A DNA stretch of 64,000 bases from Agromyces marinus (GTDB lineage Bacteria > Actinomycetota > Actinomycetes > Actinomycetales > Microbacteriaceae). The notes beneath the pieces were generated by a model, which was given only the letters and a program-made list of their open reading frames with translations, did no database searches and was not told the origin of the DNA. The stretch is from positions 2,976,001 to 3,040,000 of the forward strand of contig NZ_CP087879.1 of NCBI RefSeq assembly GCF_021442325.1. Reading direction: 5' to 3'. A program made the position numbers and the translations under genes. This document shows positions 17,805-26,556 of this stretch, one piece after another (the stretch's first letter is position 1; each line of letters begins with the position of its first letter).

Positions 17805-19271
17805 ATGTCACAGAGCACCACCATTGAGACGATCGTTGGCGAACCCGAGGTTCTCGAGGACGCGCGCCGCATCGAGATCACCGACGAGCTCATCGCGCTC
17901 GCGGACGGCGTCGAGCACGACCCCGCGTGGATCCGCCTGAAGGAGTCCGCCACGGCGCTGCACGCGATGCAGGTCAAGGACGGCTCCGTGCCCGCCGAGG
18001 CGGACCGGGCGCCCGCGGGCGCTCTCGTCGACGCGATCATCGAGTCGGTGGCATCCCTCGCGCCGAGGTTCCCGCACGAGGCGGCCTACCTCGAGGCGCT
18101 CCAGGCTGACTTCCGGCGCTGGAAGGCCGAGGGGCTCGGGGTTCCCGACTTCCTCGATTCGCTCGTGGAGTTCCAGCCGCAGCTGCACCGCGTCGACCGC
18201 CTGCGCCACCTGGTCGTGTTCCCGATGACCACGCAGAACGGCTCGTCCGATCGGCACGTCGAGGCGCTCGTCGTCGAGACGATCTGGCCTGAGTTCATCG
18301 CCCACCTCGAAGCCGGCGACTACGGCAACAAGCTCTTCGTGAGCCTGCGCCTGGTCGACTTCACCCCCGGGTACGACACGAACTCGGCGGTGCTGTTCCC
18401 CGAGACGGTCGCGATGCGCGAGATCCCGCAGTTCACGTGGGGGGCGATCTTCCAGGACCGCGAGGCCGCCCGGTACCGCCGGGTGGTGCGCGCGGCATCC
18501 GAGATCACCAAGCTCGACCTGCCGGCCGACGCCGCGTCGCTGCTCGAGGACCAGTCCCTGGCCGAGCGCACGTTCGTGATGTGGGACATCATCCACGACC
18601 GCACGCACATGCGCGGCGACCTGCCGTTCGATCCCTTCATGATCAAGCAGCGGATGCCGTTCTTCCTCTACTCGCTCGAAGAGCTTCGCTGCGACCTGAC
18701 CGCGTTCCGCGAGTCGGTCAAGATCCAACGCGGGTTCGACGCCCGACTGGCCGCCGGCGAGGAGCTGACCGCGGTCGAGGAGCAGATGCGCTCGACCGGC
18801 AAGCTCGTGCAGTACGCGGTCATCTTCGACCGCATCTTCCGGTTCGCGATCACCGGGTCGCGCGTGCGCAACTACGACGGGCTGGGCGGCCAGTTGCTGT
18901 TCGCGTGGCTGCACCGGAAGCACGTGCTGGAGTGGCGCGACGTCGAGCTCAGCTTCGACTGGGAGAAGGTGCCCGATGCCGTTGTCGAGCTCGGCGATGC
19001 GATCGACCAGCTCTACTGGGAATCGATCGACCGCCCGAAGACGGTGCACTGGCTGAAGGCCTACGAGCTCGTCTCGTCGGTCGTCACGCCCAACCCTGCG
19101 TCGGCATGGGCCGAGGGGCTGCCGCGGGAGGTCCTCGCGGGTCCGCCCAAGGGGTACACCGACCTCGTGATGGACGACGAGTTCCCGCTGTCGATGTTCT
19201 ACGAGGCGCTCGAGAAGAAGATGAAGCCGGTCATCGAGTCGACGGTCGGCATCACCGCATCCGACGCCTGA
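17805..19271 (+). CDS. DUF6421 family protein
   Basis: This 488-residue soluble protein matches the actinobacterial DUF6421 family by overall make-up. Conserved-looking blocks include FQPQLHRVDRLRHLVVFPMT, LEAGDYGNKLFVSLRLVDFT, SAVLFPETVAMREIPQFTWG, VMWDIIHDRTHMRGDLPFDP and FFLYSLEELRCDLTAF. The histidine-rich HDRTHMRGD segment looks like a metal or active site, but no activity is known. The gene has a GGAGG site and lies 14 bases upstream of an SDR gene, and the two look like an operon. It follows a 222-base gap that contains no gene and probably holds the promoter. Confidence 0.75.
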   Translation: MSQSTTIETIVGEPEVLEDARRIEITDELIALADGVEHDPAWIRLKESATALHAMQVKDGSVPAEADRAPAGALVDAIIESVASLAPRFPHEAAYLEALQADFRRWKAEGLGVPDFLDSLVEFQPQLHRVDRLRHLVVFPMTTQNGSSDRHVEALVVETIWPEFIAHLEAGDYGNKLFVSLRLVDFTPGYDTNSAVLFPETVAMREIPQFTWGAIFQDREAARYRRVVRAASEITKLDLPADAASLLEDQSLAERTFVMWDIIHDRTHMRGDLPFDPFMIKQRMPFFLYSLEELRCDLTAFRESVKIQRGFDARLAAGEELTAVEEQMRSTGKLVQYAVIFDRIFRFAITGSRVRNYDGLGGQLLFAWLHRKHVLEWRDVELSFDWEKVPDAVVELGDAIDQLYWESIDRPKTVHWLKAYELVSSVVTPNPASAWAEGLPREVLAGPPKGYTDLVMDDEFPLSMFYEALEKKMKPVIESTVGITASDA

Positions 19272-19285
19272 GGAGGGTCCTGCCG

Positions 19286-19951
19286 ATGACCACCACCGAG
19301 TCCCGCGAACGCATCGTGATCGTGGCCGGTGCCACGAGCGCATCCGGGCGCGCCGTCGCCCGGGCGCTCGTGGACTCCGGTGCGAAGGTGGTGGTCGTCG
19401 GCACCCACCAGGGCAGGCTCGACGAACTCGAGGTCGAGATCCCCGGCGTGGTCGGCGAGCGCGCGGACCTCGCCGACGGCGACGACGTGCTCGAGCTCGC
19501 GATGCGCGTGCACGCGAGCCTCGGCCGGGTCGACGGCGTCGTCCACCTCGTCGGCGGATGGCGCGGCGGAGGCGGCATCCCCGGACAGACCGAAGAGGAC
19601 TTCCGAGCGCTCGAGCGCTCGTTCTCCTCCCTGCGCCACGTCAGCCGGGCATTCTGGGACGACCTCGTCGAATCCGACGCCGGACGCATCGCGATCGTCT
19701 CGTCGACCACGGTCGAGCGCCCGACCGCGGGCGGGGCCAACTACACCTCGATCAAGGCCGCGGCGGAGTCCTGGCTGCGCTCCCTCGCGGACGGCTTCTC
19801 GAAGGCCGGATCGGAGGGCGCCGCGGTGACGTTCCGGGTGAAGGCCCTCTCGGGCCTCGAGCGGCGGCTCGCCGACGAGGTCGTCGCGCTGTGGGCAGCG
19901 GATGCCTCCGGCCCCGCGCTCAACGGACGCGTGACGACGCTCCAGCCCTGA
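19286..19951 (+). CDS. short-chain dehydrogenase paired with DUF6421
   Basis: A 221-residue SDR with nucleotide motif VAGATSASGRAVARALVDSG, HLVGGW in place of the usual NNAG block, catalytic serines in IVSSTTVERP and the YTSIK Tyr-Lys pair. It is a little shorter than the standard 250 residues. It has a GGAGG site and follows the DUF6421 gene directly, so the enzyme probably acts on a substrate or product handled by that protein. Substrate unknown. Confidence 0.85.
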   Translation: MTTTESRERIVIVAGATSASGRAVARALVDSGAKVVVVGTHQGRLDELEVEIPGVVGERADLADGDDVLELAMRVHASLGRVDGVVHLVGGWRGGGGIPGQTEEDFRALERSFSSLRHVSRAFWDDLVESDAGRIAIVSSTTVERPTAGGANYTSIKAAAESWLRSLADGFSKAGSEGAAVTFRVKALSGLERRLADEVVALWAADASGPALNGRVTTLQP

Positions 19952-20025
19952 ACCGGTTCGGTTCCGGTCGTGCGCCCGGGGTAGCATTGCGCACCCCTAC
20001 CCCGACCCGAACGGGAGCCATCAGC

Positions 20026-20868
20026 ATGCGCAAGCGCACCGTCGCGCTCATCACCGTGTCCGCCGTCGTCCTCGCCGCGGTCGGCGCGGCCTACTGGGCG
20101 GGGCGCGACCTCTTCCACGAGCCGTCCGCCCGCGGAGTCGACTCCGTCGTCGCCGAACTCGGCGGCGAGCGCGTGCTCGGCGTGTTCGCGCACCCGGACG
20201 ACGAGCAGACCGTCAACGGGCTCTTCTGGCGCGCCCACCAGGACGGCGCCGAGACGGCCATCATCACCGCGACGCGCGGCGAGGCCGGAACCCAGGTTCC
20301 CGTCGTGGGCCGGCAGGAGGACCTCGGCATCATCCGGGAGGCGGAGGCGCTGAAGAACAGCTTCAACCTCGGCGTCGACGAGCACGAGGTCTGGGACTAC
20401 CCCGACGGCGGGGTGCCCGACGTCGACGAGGCCGAACTGGTGGAGCGGATCGTCGACGCGATGCGGTCGTTCCGGCCCGACGTCGTCGTCGCCTTCTGGC
20501 CCGCCAGCGGCGCGACCGGGCACGCCGACCACATGGAGATGGGTCGCGCGACCGAGCTCGCGATCGCCGAGCTCGCGGCATCCGCCGGCTCGTACCGCGG
20601 ACCGGACCACCTCGTCTACACGATCAGCCCGACCAAGGCGCTCTCGCTGTTCGGCGGCGAGACCGGTGCGTTCGTGGTCGAGAACCAGCCCGATCCGGAG
20701 TACGCGATGTCGGCCGAGGTGGGGAAGAAGTTCGAGGGGTGGCAGATCCACGCGTCGCAGCGCGACTACCTTCCCGCGTCCTACATCCTCCCGACGTGGC
20801 TCGTCTACGCGCTGTGGGACCACGAGTTCTACCACGTGCGCGACCTGGCGGTCGACCCGCTCAGGTGA
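20026..20868 (+). CDS. PIG-L family deacetylase, membrane-anchored or secreted
   Basis: The 280-residue protein begins with a basic N-terminus and a hydrophobic helix (VALITVSAVVLAAVGAAYWA) acting as anchor or signal. The catalytic domain has the PIG-L signature FAHPDDEQ, then ITATRGEAGTQ, the zinc-site HADHMEMG and WPASGATG. Members deacetylate N-acetylglucosamine-containing substrates such as mycothiol precursors, but an exported member such as this more probably acts on an envelope sugar or peptide. The gene overlaps the convergent MFS transporter by 8 bases at its end. Confidence 0.85.
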   Translation: MRKRTVALITVSAVVLAAVGAAYWAGRDLFHEPSARGVDSVVAELGGERVLGVFAHPDDEQTVNGLFWRAHQDGAETAIITATRGEAGTQVPVVGRQEDLGIIREAEALKNSFNLGVDEHEVWDYPDGGVPDVDEAELVERIVDAMRSFRPDVVVAFWPASGATGHADHMEMGRATELAIAELAASAGSYRGPDHLVYTISPTKALSLFGGETGAFVVENQPDPEYAMSAEVGKKFEGWQIHASQRDYLPASYILPTWLVYALWDHEFYHVRDLAVDPLR

Positions 20869-22210
20869 CCCCCGGCCGCTCCGGCGGATCCGGCCGCTCC
20901 GGCCGCCCCGGAAGATCCGGCCGCTCCGGCCCCTCGGGCCGCTCGGGCGCGACCCCGCGCGCCGTGTCGGCGGGATCGCGTTCGGCACGACTCAGCAGCA
21001 CGAAGGGCGTCGCGAGCACCTGCACGGCGGCCGAGCAGAGGAGCGAGAAGCCGTACCCGCCCAGGTCGGCGGCGCGGCCGAGCCCCGGCTGGACGGCGGC
21101 GCTTCCCGCGTGGCCGAGCAGCGAGTCGAAGGAGAGCACGGTCGCCCGCTGCCGCGACGGGATCATGTCGTTCAGGTAGGCCCGGTGGACCGGGTCGTCG
21201 ATCGACGACGCGACACCCCACACCGCGATGAGCGCGACGGCGACCCAGAACTCGCTCGTGATGCCGAGCAGCACGAGCACGCCCGTGCTCGTCAGCGTCG
21301 AGAGCAGGATCACCGAGGTCCGCTTGCGGAACCACCGGCGCACGAGCGGTGCCGCGAACCCGCCGATGATCCCGGCTCCCGACAGCAGCGCCGCCGCGAG
21401 CCCGGCGATCGAGTAGGCGCCCTCGTCGCCCCACAGGTCGAGCAGGTACGGCTGCAGCGCGTAGAACGCGTAGAAGGTCACCGCGGTCGTGAACGGCGTG
21501 GTCAGCATGAGCCAGCGAACGGGCCGCCGCCCGAGGCCGTAGCGCACCGAGGCTCGGAGGACCTCACCGGTCGCCTTGACCGGGCCGAGGCCGCGCTCCG
21601 GCGTGAAGCCGATGTCGCGCATGAGCAACGCCGCGACGCCGAACATCACGACGAGGATTCCCACGCGCAGCAGGAACGGGACCCCGAGGTCGGTCGCCTG
21701 CGCGATCGCCCCGCCGAGGACCGACCCGCCGAGCATCGCCGTGTTGCCGACCACGACACCGCGTCCGAAGACCGTCTCGAGGCTGCCGTGGTACCCGGTC
21801 GCGGTGAGCGCATCGACGAGCCAGGCATCGACCGCCCCCGAGAAGAACGTGAAGCCCAGCCCGAGCAGGACCGACACGATCGCCCACGCCCAGAACGGCG
21901 ACTGCCACACCCACAGCATCCAATACAGCGCCGTCGTGCCCGCCAGGGTGAGCGTGCCGAGCAGGTACGACGCCCGTCGCCCCACGGTGTCGGCGACGAC
22001 GCCGGTCGGGATCTCGAAGAGGAACATGCCGAGGCTGAAGAACGCGTTCGCGGCGAACGCCTCGAGGTTGCTGAGGCCGGCGTCCAGCAGGAACAGGGTG
22101 TTGATGCCCCAGATGAAGCTCGAGGCGAGCGTGTTGCCGAGGGTCAGCGTGTAGTACGTGCGCTGGACCCGGCGCGCGGCGCGCCCGTCGTCGCCTGGCC
22201 CCTCGGTCAT
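20861..22210 (-). CDS. major facilitator superfamily transporter
   Basis: The 449-residue protein has 12 predicted membrane helices, beginning YTLTLGNTLASSFIWGINTL. The loop after helix 2 reads EIPTGVVADTVGRRASYLLG, the standard MFS motif A, and SIDDPVHRAYLNDMIPSRQR lies in a central loop. Substrate unknown; the domain order fits drug or metabolite exporters. I chose ATG at 22210 over a GTG 18 bases upstream because of the GGGAG spacing. The C-terminus is a charged, proline-rich repeat (GPERPDLPGRPERPDPPERP) encoded by a tandem DNA repeat. Confidence 0.86.
   Translation of the reverse strand: MTEGPGDDGRAARRVQRTYYTLTLGNTLASSFIWGINTLFLLDAGLSNLEAFAANAFFSLGMFLFEIPTGVVADTVGRRASYLLGTLTLAGTTALYWMLWVWQSPFWAWAIVSVLLGLGFTFFSGAVDAWLVDALTATGYHGSLETVFGRGVVVGNTAMLGGSVLGGAIAQATDLGVPFLLRVGILVVMFGVAALLMRDIGFTPERGLGPVKATGEVLRASVRYGLGRRPVRWLMLTTPFTTAVTFYAFYALQPYLLDLWGDEGAYSIAGLAAALLSGAGIIGGFAAPLVRRWFRKRTSVILLSTLTSTGVLVLLGITSEFWVAVALIAVWGVASSIDDPVHRAYLNDMIPSRQRATVLSFDSLLGHAGSAAVQPGLGRAADLGGYGFSLLCSAAVQVLATPFVLLSRAERDPADTARGVAPERPEGPERPDLPGRPERPDPPERPGVT
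20873..20949. repeat. GGCCGCTCC-type tandem repeat in the end of the MFS gene
   Basis: About seven imperfect copies of a 9-bp unit (ggccgctcc and variants) occur in a row, in frame, coding for the Pro-Glu-Arg-rich C-terminal tail of the MFS protein. Copy number may vary between strains. Confidence 0.6.
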
Positions 22211-22301
22211 CGTGGCGAACTCCCGCACCCGGTCACCCGGTCATCATGCCCCCGCGGTCCGTCGTCCGCCACCGTCTCGTCCGCAGCGCTACGCTTCGAC
22301 C

Positions 22302-22691
22302 ATGATCCGGTTCCTGATCAACATCGCCATCTCGCTCGTGACGGCTGCGATCGGCCTGCTCGTCACCTCGTGGGTCCTGCCCGCGTTCCACCTCCAGGCG
22401 AGCGGCTTCGTCATCGCCGTGGTCGTCTTCACCGTGGCCCAGGCGATCCTGGCCCCGTTCATCTTCAACATCGCCCGGCAGTACGCGTCGGCGATCCTGG
22501 GCGGCATCGGGCTCGTCTCGACGTTCGTCGCACTGTGGATCGCGTCGCTCTTCCCCGACGGCATCCGCATCGACGGGTTCGTGGGCTGGGTGCTCGCGAC
22601 GCTCATCATGTGGCTCATCACCGCGCTCGGCACGTGGCTGCTGGGGCTGTGGTGGCTGAAGGGCCGCGTGGAGGAGCGCCGCGACCGGTGA
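22302..22691 (+). CDS. phage holin family protein (small four-helix membrane protein)
   Basis: This 129-residue protein has four membrane helices: ISLVTAAIGLLVTSWVLPAF, VIAVVVFTVAQAILAPFIFN, AILGGIGLVSTFVALWIASL and VGWVLATLIMWLITALGTWL. The pattern and length fit the Phage_holin_4_2 superfamily proteins that actinobacteria encode chromosomally; nothing phage-like surrounds it. It stands alone between two minus-strand operons. Confidence 0.75.
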   Translation: MIRFLINIAISLVTAAIGLLVTSWVLPAFHLQASGFVIAVVVFTVAQAILAPFIFNIARQYASAILGGIGLVSTFVALWIASLFPDGIRIDGFVGWVLATLIMWLITALGTWLLGLWWLKGRVEERRDR

Positions 22692-22701
22692 CCCCGCGGT
22701 C

Positions 22702-23814
22702 TCAGTCGGTTGCGGGCGCGTAGGCGAGCACCGGTCCGGCGATCGACACGCGCACCTCCGACCCGCGCGGAACGAGCCCCGACGCGGTGACCCGCGCGCG
22801 AAGCCGCTGCCCGTCGGCCAGCGCGACCACGAGCATCGCGTCGTGGCCCGTGTACTCGACCTCCGTCACGATGCCGTCGAGTTCGACCTCGTCGGCCGGC
22901 GTCGCGACCGACGGCGCGTCCGCACGTCGCACGCGCACCTCCTCCGGTCGCACGAGCACCGTGACCTCGGAGCCGTCGGCGGGCGCCTGCCCCGAGGCAT
23001 CCGCTGCCGGAACGGCACGCATCCGGCCGAGGCCGGTGACCACCTCGTCGCCGTGCAGGACTCCCGTGAGGAAGACCGCATCGCCCACGAAGCCGGCGAC
23101 CCACGGCGTCGCCGGGGAGCGGTAGACCTCCTCGGGCGTGCCGAGCTGGAGCACCTGCCCGCCGCGCATGACCGCGACGCGGTCGGCGATCGAGAGCGCC
23201 TCGGCCTGGTCGTGGGTGACGAGGATGCCGGTGACGCCCTCGGCGCGCAGGAGCTCGCGCACCGAGGCGCGCAGCTCGGCACGCAGCATCGGGTCGAGCG
23301 CGCCGAACGGCTCGTCGAGCAGGACCAGCTCCGGACCCGAGGCGAGGGCCCGGGCGAGCGCGACGCGCTGCGCCTGCCCGCCGGAGAGCTGCCCGGGCTG
23401 GCGGGCGGCGAGCGGCCCGAGGTCGACGAGGTCGAGCAGACGCCGCACCTCGTCGGATCCCGCGGCGCGTCGCGCGGCGCGCGAGGAGCCTCGCCCTGCG
23501 AGCATCCCGAACGCGACGTTCTCGGCGACCGTCAGGTGCGGGAACAGCGCGGCGTCCTGCGGGACCCATCCGATGCGCCGCTTCTCGGGCGCGAGGTGGA
23601 TGCCGTGGGTCGTGACCATCCGGAGGCCGATGCGGATCTCTCCCGATCGCGCGCGCAGCAGGCCCGCGATCGTGCGCAGGAGGGTGGTCTTGCCGCATCC
23701 GCTCGGGCCGACGATGGCGAGCAGCTCGCGTTCGGGCACCTCGACGTCGACGCCGTGCAGCACGGGCGCGCCCTCGTACCCGACCGTGAGGTCGCGCACC
23801 TCCAACCGGCTCAT
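22702..23814 (-). CDS. fbpC: ferric iron ABC transporter ATP-binding protein (FbpC type)
   Basis: The 370-residue ATPase has Walker A (GPSGCGKTTLL), a Q-loop (RRIGWVPQDAALFPHLTVAE), signature LSGGQAQRVALARAL, Walker B LVLLDEPFGALDP and the switch ILVTHDQAEAL. About 120 residues at the C-terminus form a TOBE-like domain (VTVLVRPEEVRVRRAD). These features match FbpC/PotA-type importers. ATG at 23814 overlaps the permease stop by 4 bp. It is the third gene of the importer operon behind an iron box. Confidence 0.88.
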   Translation of the reverse strand: MSRLEVRDLTVGYEGAPVLHGVDVEVPERELLAIVGPSGCGKTTLLRTIAGLLRARSGEIRIGLRMVTTHGIHLAPEKRRIGWVPQDAALFPHLTVAENVAFGMLAGRGSSRAARRAAGSDEVRRLLDLVDLGPLAARQPGQLSGGQAQRVALARALASGPELVLLDEPFGALDPMLRAELRASVRELLRAEGVTGILVTHDQAEALSIADRVAVMRGGQVLQLGTPEEVYRSPATPWVAGFVGDAVFLTGVLHGDEVVTGLGRMRAVPAADASGQAPADGSEVTVLVRPEEVRVRRADAPSVATPADEVELDGIVTEVEYTGHDAMLVVALADGQRLRARVTASGLVPRGSEVRVSIAGPVLAYAPATD

Positions 23815-25370
23815 GCGATCGCCTCTCTGGTCGCCTCTCGTCCGGCGCGCGCGTCGGAGAGCAGGAATGCGGGCACCGCGGCGACCAGCAGCAGTGCAAC
23901 GGCGTAGGGCGCGGCAGCCCCGTAGGCGGAGATGTCGGTGCGCTGCCAGAGTTCGGTGGCGAGCGTGTCGGTGCCGGTCGGCCGCAGCATGAGCGTGGCC
24001 GGGAGCTCCTTCATGGCCGAGACCGCGGCGAGCAGCGCTGCGGCGAAGATCCCGGGCCGGGCCAGGCGCGCCGTGACCGCCCACCAGGTGCGTGCGCGCG
24101 AGTTGCCGAGCGTGCGCGAGACGTCCTCGAGCGAGACCGGCACCTGCCCGGTCGCCGAGCGGATCGAGCCGATCGCCTTGGGCATGAACAGCACGCCGTA
24201 CCCGAACGCGAGCACGAGCGCGGTCTGGTAGAGCGCCGGCACGACGCTCAGCGAGAAGAACACGAGCGAGAGGCCGACCACGATGCCGGGCAGGCCGAGC
24301 GCGAGGTAGCCGGCGGACTCGATCCCCCGGACGAGCCGGCCGCGGTGCCGCGCCGCGAGGATGCCGATGGGCAGCGCGAGCAGGACGGCGACGACCGCGC
24401 CTCCGGCCGAGAGCAGCACGGTGTTCGCGAGCGCGGTGCCGAGTTCGGCGAATTCGAACGCCTGCAGCGTCTCGGCCGTCAGCACCCTGCCGAGCAGCAC
24501 CGCGACGGGCACGACGACGGCGACGGCGGGCACGAGCACGAGCAGTCCGACGGCGGGAACGGTCCACGGCCCGAGCCGCGTCATCCGTCGCCGCCCCACC
24601 GAGGGCGCCGCCTGGATGCGCCGCGCGGCGCGGCCGCGGGCGAACTGCTCGCCGACCACGACGAGCAGCGCCAGGCTCACCAGGATGACGGCGAGGACGG
24701 CGGCCTCGTCGCGGCTGAAGCTGGCCGAGTACGCCTGCTGGATGGCGGTCGTGAGCACGGGGAACCGGAACAGTGCGACGCCGCCGAAGTCGCTGAGCGT
24801 GTAGAGGCAGACGAGGAGGGCGCCCGCGAGCACCGCGGGCCGGATCTGCGGCCAGGTGCCGAGCATGAACGATCCGAGCGGTCCGCGGCCGAGCGTGCGC
24901 GCGACGTCGTCGAGGCCGGTGCTGCCGATGCGCAGCGCCGCCGCGACGGGAAGGGTGACGTACGGGACCGAGACGAAGCTCAGCACGAGCCACGCCGCCC
25001 AGAAGCCGCGCATCGACGGCTGCCACGCGAGCCAGCCGTATGCGGCGAGGTAGGAGGGCATCGCGAGGGGGAGGGCTGCGAGCACCGCCCACATGCCCCG
25101 CCACCGCAGCCGGGCCCGCGCGAGCAGGAAGGCGCTCGGCACGCCGAGCGCGACCGCGGTCGCGGTGACGGATGCCGCGAGCAGCACCGAGTTGCCGACG
25201 AGGAGCGGGATCCGGGGCCGCTCGAAGACCGCGGTGAGCTCGGCCGGGTCGGCGGATGCCACGCGCACGATGAGGTGCACGACCGGGATCGCGGCGAGCG
25301 CGACCGCCGCCAGGGATGCCGCGACGAGCCCCCACGGACGGCGTGGGGTCGTGGTCGCGGCCGCGGTCAT
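23811..25370 (-). CDS. fbpB: ferric iron ABC transporter permease (FbpB type, fused double permease)
   Basis: The 519-residue protein holds two permease domains in one chain with about 12 helices. Both EAA-type loops are visible: GLDDVARTLGRGPLGSFMLG in the first half and SLEDVSRTLGNSRARTWWAV in the second. This double arrangement is characteristic of iron(III) importers of the Fbp/Sfu type. Its start lies 9 bases after the substrate-binding gene and its stop overlaps fbpC. Confidence 0.9.
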   Translation of the reverse strand: MTAAATTTPRRPWGLVAASLAAVALAAIPVVHLIVRVASADPAELTAVFERPRIPLLVGNSVLLAASVTATAVALGVPSAFLLARARLRWRGMWAVLAALPLAMPSYLAAYGWLAWQPSMRGFWAAWLVLSFVSVPYVTLPVAAALRIGSTGLDDVARTLGRGPLGSFMLGTWPQIRPAVLAGALLVCLYTLSDFGGVALFRFPVLTTAIQQAYSASFSRDEAAVLAVILVSLALLVVVGEQFARGRAARRIQAAPSVGRRRMTRLGPWTVPAVGLLVLVPAVAVVVPVAVLLGRVLTAETLQAFEFAELGTALANTVLLSAGGAVVAVLLALPIGILAARHRGRLVRGIESAGYLALGLPGIVVGLSLVFFSLSVVPALYQTALVLAFGYGVLFMPKAIGSIRSATGQVPVSLEDVSRTLGNSRARTWWAVTARLARPGIFAAALLAAVSAMKELPATLMLRPTGTDTLATELWQRTDISAYGAAAPYAVALLLVAAVPAFLLSDARAGREATREAIA

Positions 25371-25379
25371 CGCTCGAGG

Positions 25380-26396
25380 CTAGATCAGGCCGTTGTCGGC
25401 GAGGAGGCGCTGCGATTCGCCGACCGAGTGGAGGTCGCTGAGGTCGAGACCGGGATTCACGAGCGATTCGAGCGCGGGCAGGCCCTCGGGTGCGTCGATG
25501 CCGGGGAGCAGCGGATACTCGAAGGTCTCCTCGACGAAGTAGCGCTGGGCCTGCTCGGAGATGAGGAACTCCACGAACGCGCGCGCGTCGGCGTCGTCGG
25601 CGGCGCCCTTCAGGATCGCGGCACCGGTGACGTTGACGATGCCGCCCGGATCGCCCGGGAGGAACTTCAGCTGCGCGCGCATGTTGCCGGCGCCGACCTC
25701 GGCCGCCTGCCGGTACCAGTAGTAGTGGTTGATCAGGCCGATCTGCGCCTGACCTGTGTTCACGAGGTCGAGCGAGGCGAGGTTGTTCTCGGTCAGTTCG
25801 GGCTCGTTGTCGGCCATGCCGGCGACCCATTCGGCTGCGGCCTCCTCGCCCTCGAGCACGCGCAGGGCGGTGATGAAGGACTGGAAGCTGGCGTTGCCCG
25901 GAGCGAAGGCGACCTGCCCGCCCCACTCGTCGGCGGTGAGGTCGTCGACGGTCGAGGGCACCTGGTCTTCGGTGAGCTGCTCGCTGTCGTAGGCGAGCAC
26001 CCGAGCGCGGCCGGTGACGCCGACCCACGAGCCGTCGGTGGAGGTGAAGCCCGCGGGGATCTGATCGGCGAGGTCGGCGGGGATCTCGGTCACGAGGTCG
26101 GCGTCGGAGAGGGCGCCGAGGGCGCCGGCGTCCTGTGAGAGGAAGACCTCGGCGGGCGTTCGATCGCCCTCTTCGAGGACGAGGGCGGTCAGCTCGGGGG
26201 TCGCCGCGTAGCGCGCCTCGACCTGGATGCCGGTCTCCTCCTCGAACTGCTCGATGAGGGGGCCGACGAGGCTCTCGGCGCGACCGACGTAGACGGTGAG
26301 CGTGTCGTCGTCGCCGGGCGAGGCGGTGCATCCGCTGAGGGCGATGGCCGTGGCGGCGAGGCCGCCCGCGAGGACGAGTCCGCGGTGTGCGCGCAT
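25380..26396 (-). CDS. fbpA: ferric iron-binding lipoprotein (FbpA type)
   Basis: The 338-residue lipoprotein has lipobox ALSGC (Cys23) and the family 1 periplasmic iron-binding fold: LTVYVGRAESLVGPLIEQFE, IQVEARYAATPELTALVLEE, AEVFLSQDAGALGALSDADL, LTADEWGGQVAFAPGNASFQ and the tyrosine-rich IGLINHYYWYRQ that supplies iron ligands in this family. ATG at 26396 was chosen for the normal signal peptide. It is the first gene of the three-gene importer and has an IdeR/DtxR-like iron box 61 bases upstream. Confidence 0.9.
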   Translation of the reverse strand: MRAHRGLVLAGGLAATAIALSGCTASPGDDDTLTVYVGRAESLVGPLIEQFEEETGIQVEARYAATPELTALVLEEGDRTPAEVFLSQDAGALGALSDADLVTEIPADLADQIPAGFTSTDGSWVGVTGRARVLAYDSEQLTEDQVPSTVDDLTADEWGGQVAFAPGNASFQSFITALRVLEGEEAAAEWVAGMADNEPELTENNLASLDLVNTGQAQIGLINHYYWYRQAAEVGAGNMRAQLKFLPGDPGGIVNVTGAAILKGAADDADARAFVEFLISEQAQRYFVEETFEYPLLPGIDAPEGLPALESLVNPGLDLSDLHSVGESQRLLADNGLI

Positions 26397-26456
26397 GGGC
26401 GTGCTGCTCCAACGTGGTCGGTGTGAAAGGTGAGCGCCCGTCGAGTCCGGACCAGG

Positions 26457-26475
26457 CAAGCTTAGCCTCACCTGA
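26457..26475 (-). promoter_or_regulatory. IdeR/DtxR-type iron box upstream of the iron importer
   Basis: Read on the minus strand the site is TCAGGTGAGGCTAAGCTTG, which agrees with the iron box consensus TTAGGTTAGGCTAACCTAA at 14 of 19 positions, including the central AGGCTAA. It lies in the promoter position of the fbp-type operon, so iron-dependent repression is expected. The repressor gene is not in the window. Confidence 0.65.
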
Positions 26476-26525
26476 CCCACGGGACGAGTCGGGGGTCTTG
26501 ACGCGACATCCGCTCCCGTTTAGAT

Positions 26526-26555
26526 TAAGCAGATCACTAATTAAGGAGTTGCTTA
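26526..26555. promoter_or_regulatory. TAAGCA/TGCTTA inverted repeat before the ArsR gene
   Basis: TAAGCA at 26526-26531 and TGCTTA at 26550-26555 form a spaced inverted repeat in an unusually AT-rich leader that also contains the AAGGAG ribosome binding site. Its position over the translation start suggests autoregulation by the ArsR protein. Weak evidence. Confidence 0.35.
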
Positions 26556-26556
26556 T

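Noticed and set aside
15616-17940. Long plus-strand open frame opposite the DUF5671 protein
   Set aside because: Asp/Arg/Glu-rich shadow; the minus-strand protein has regular membrane helices.
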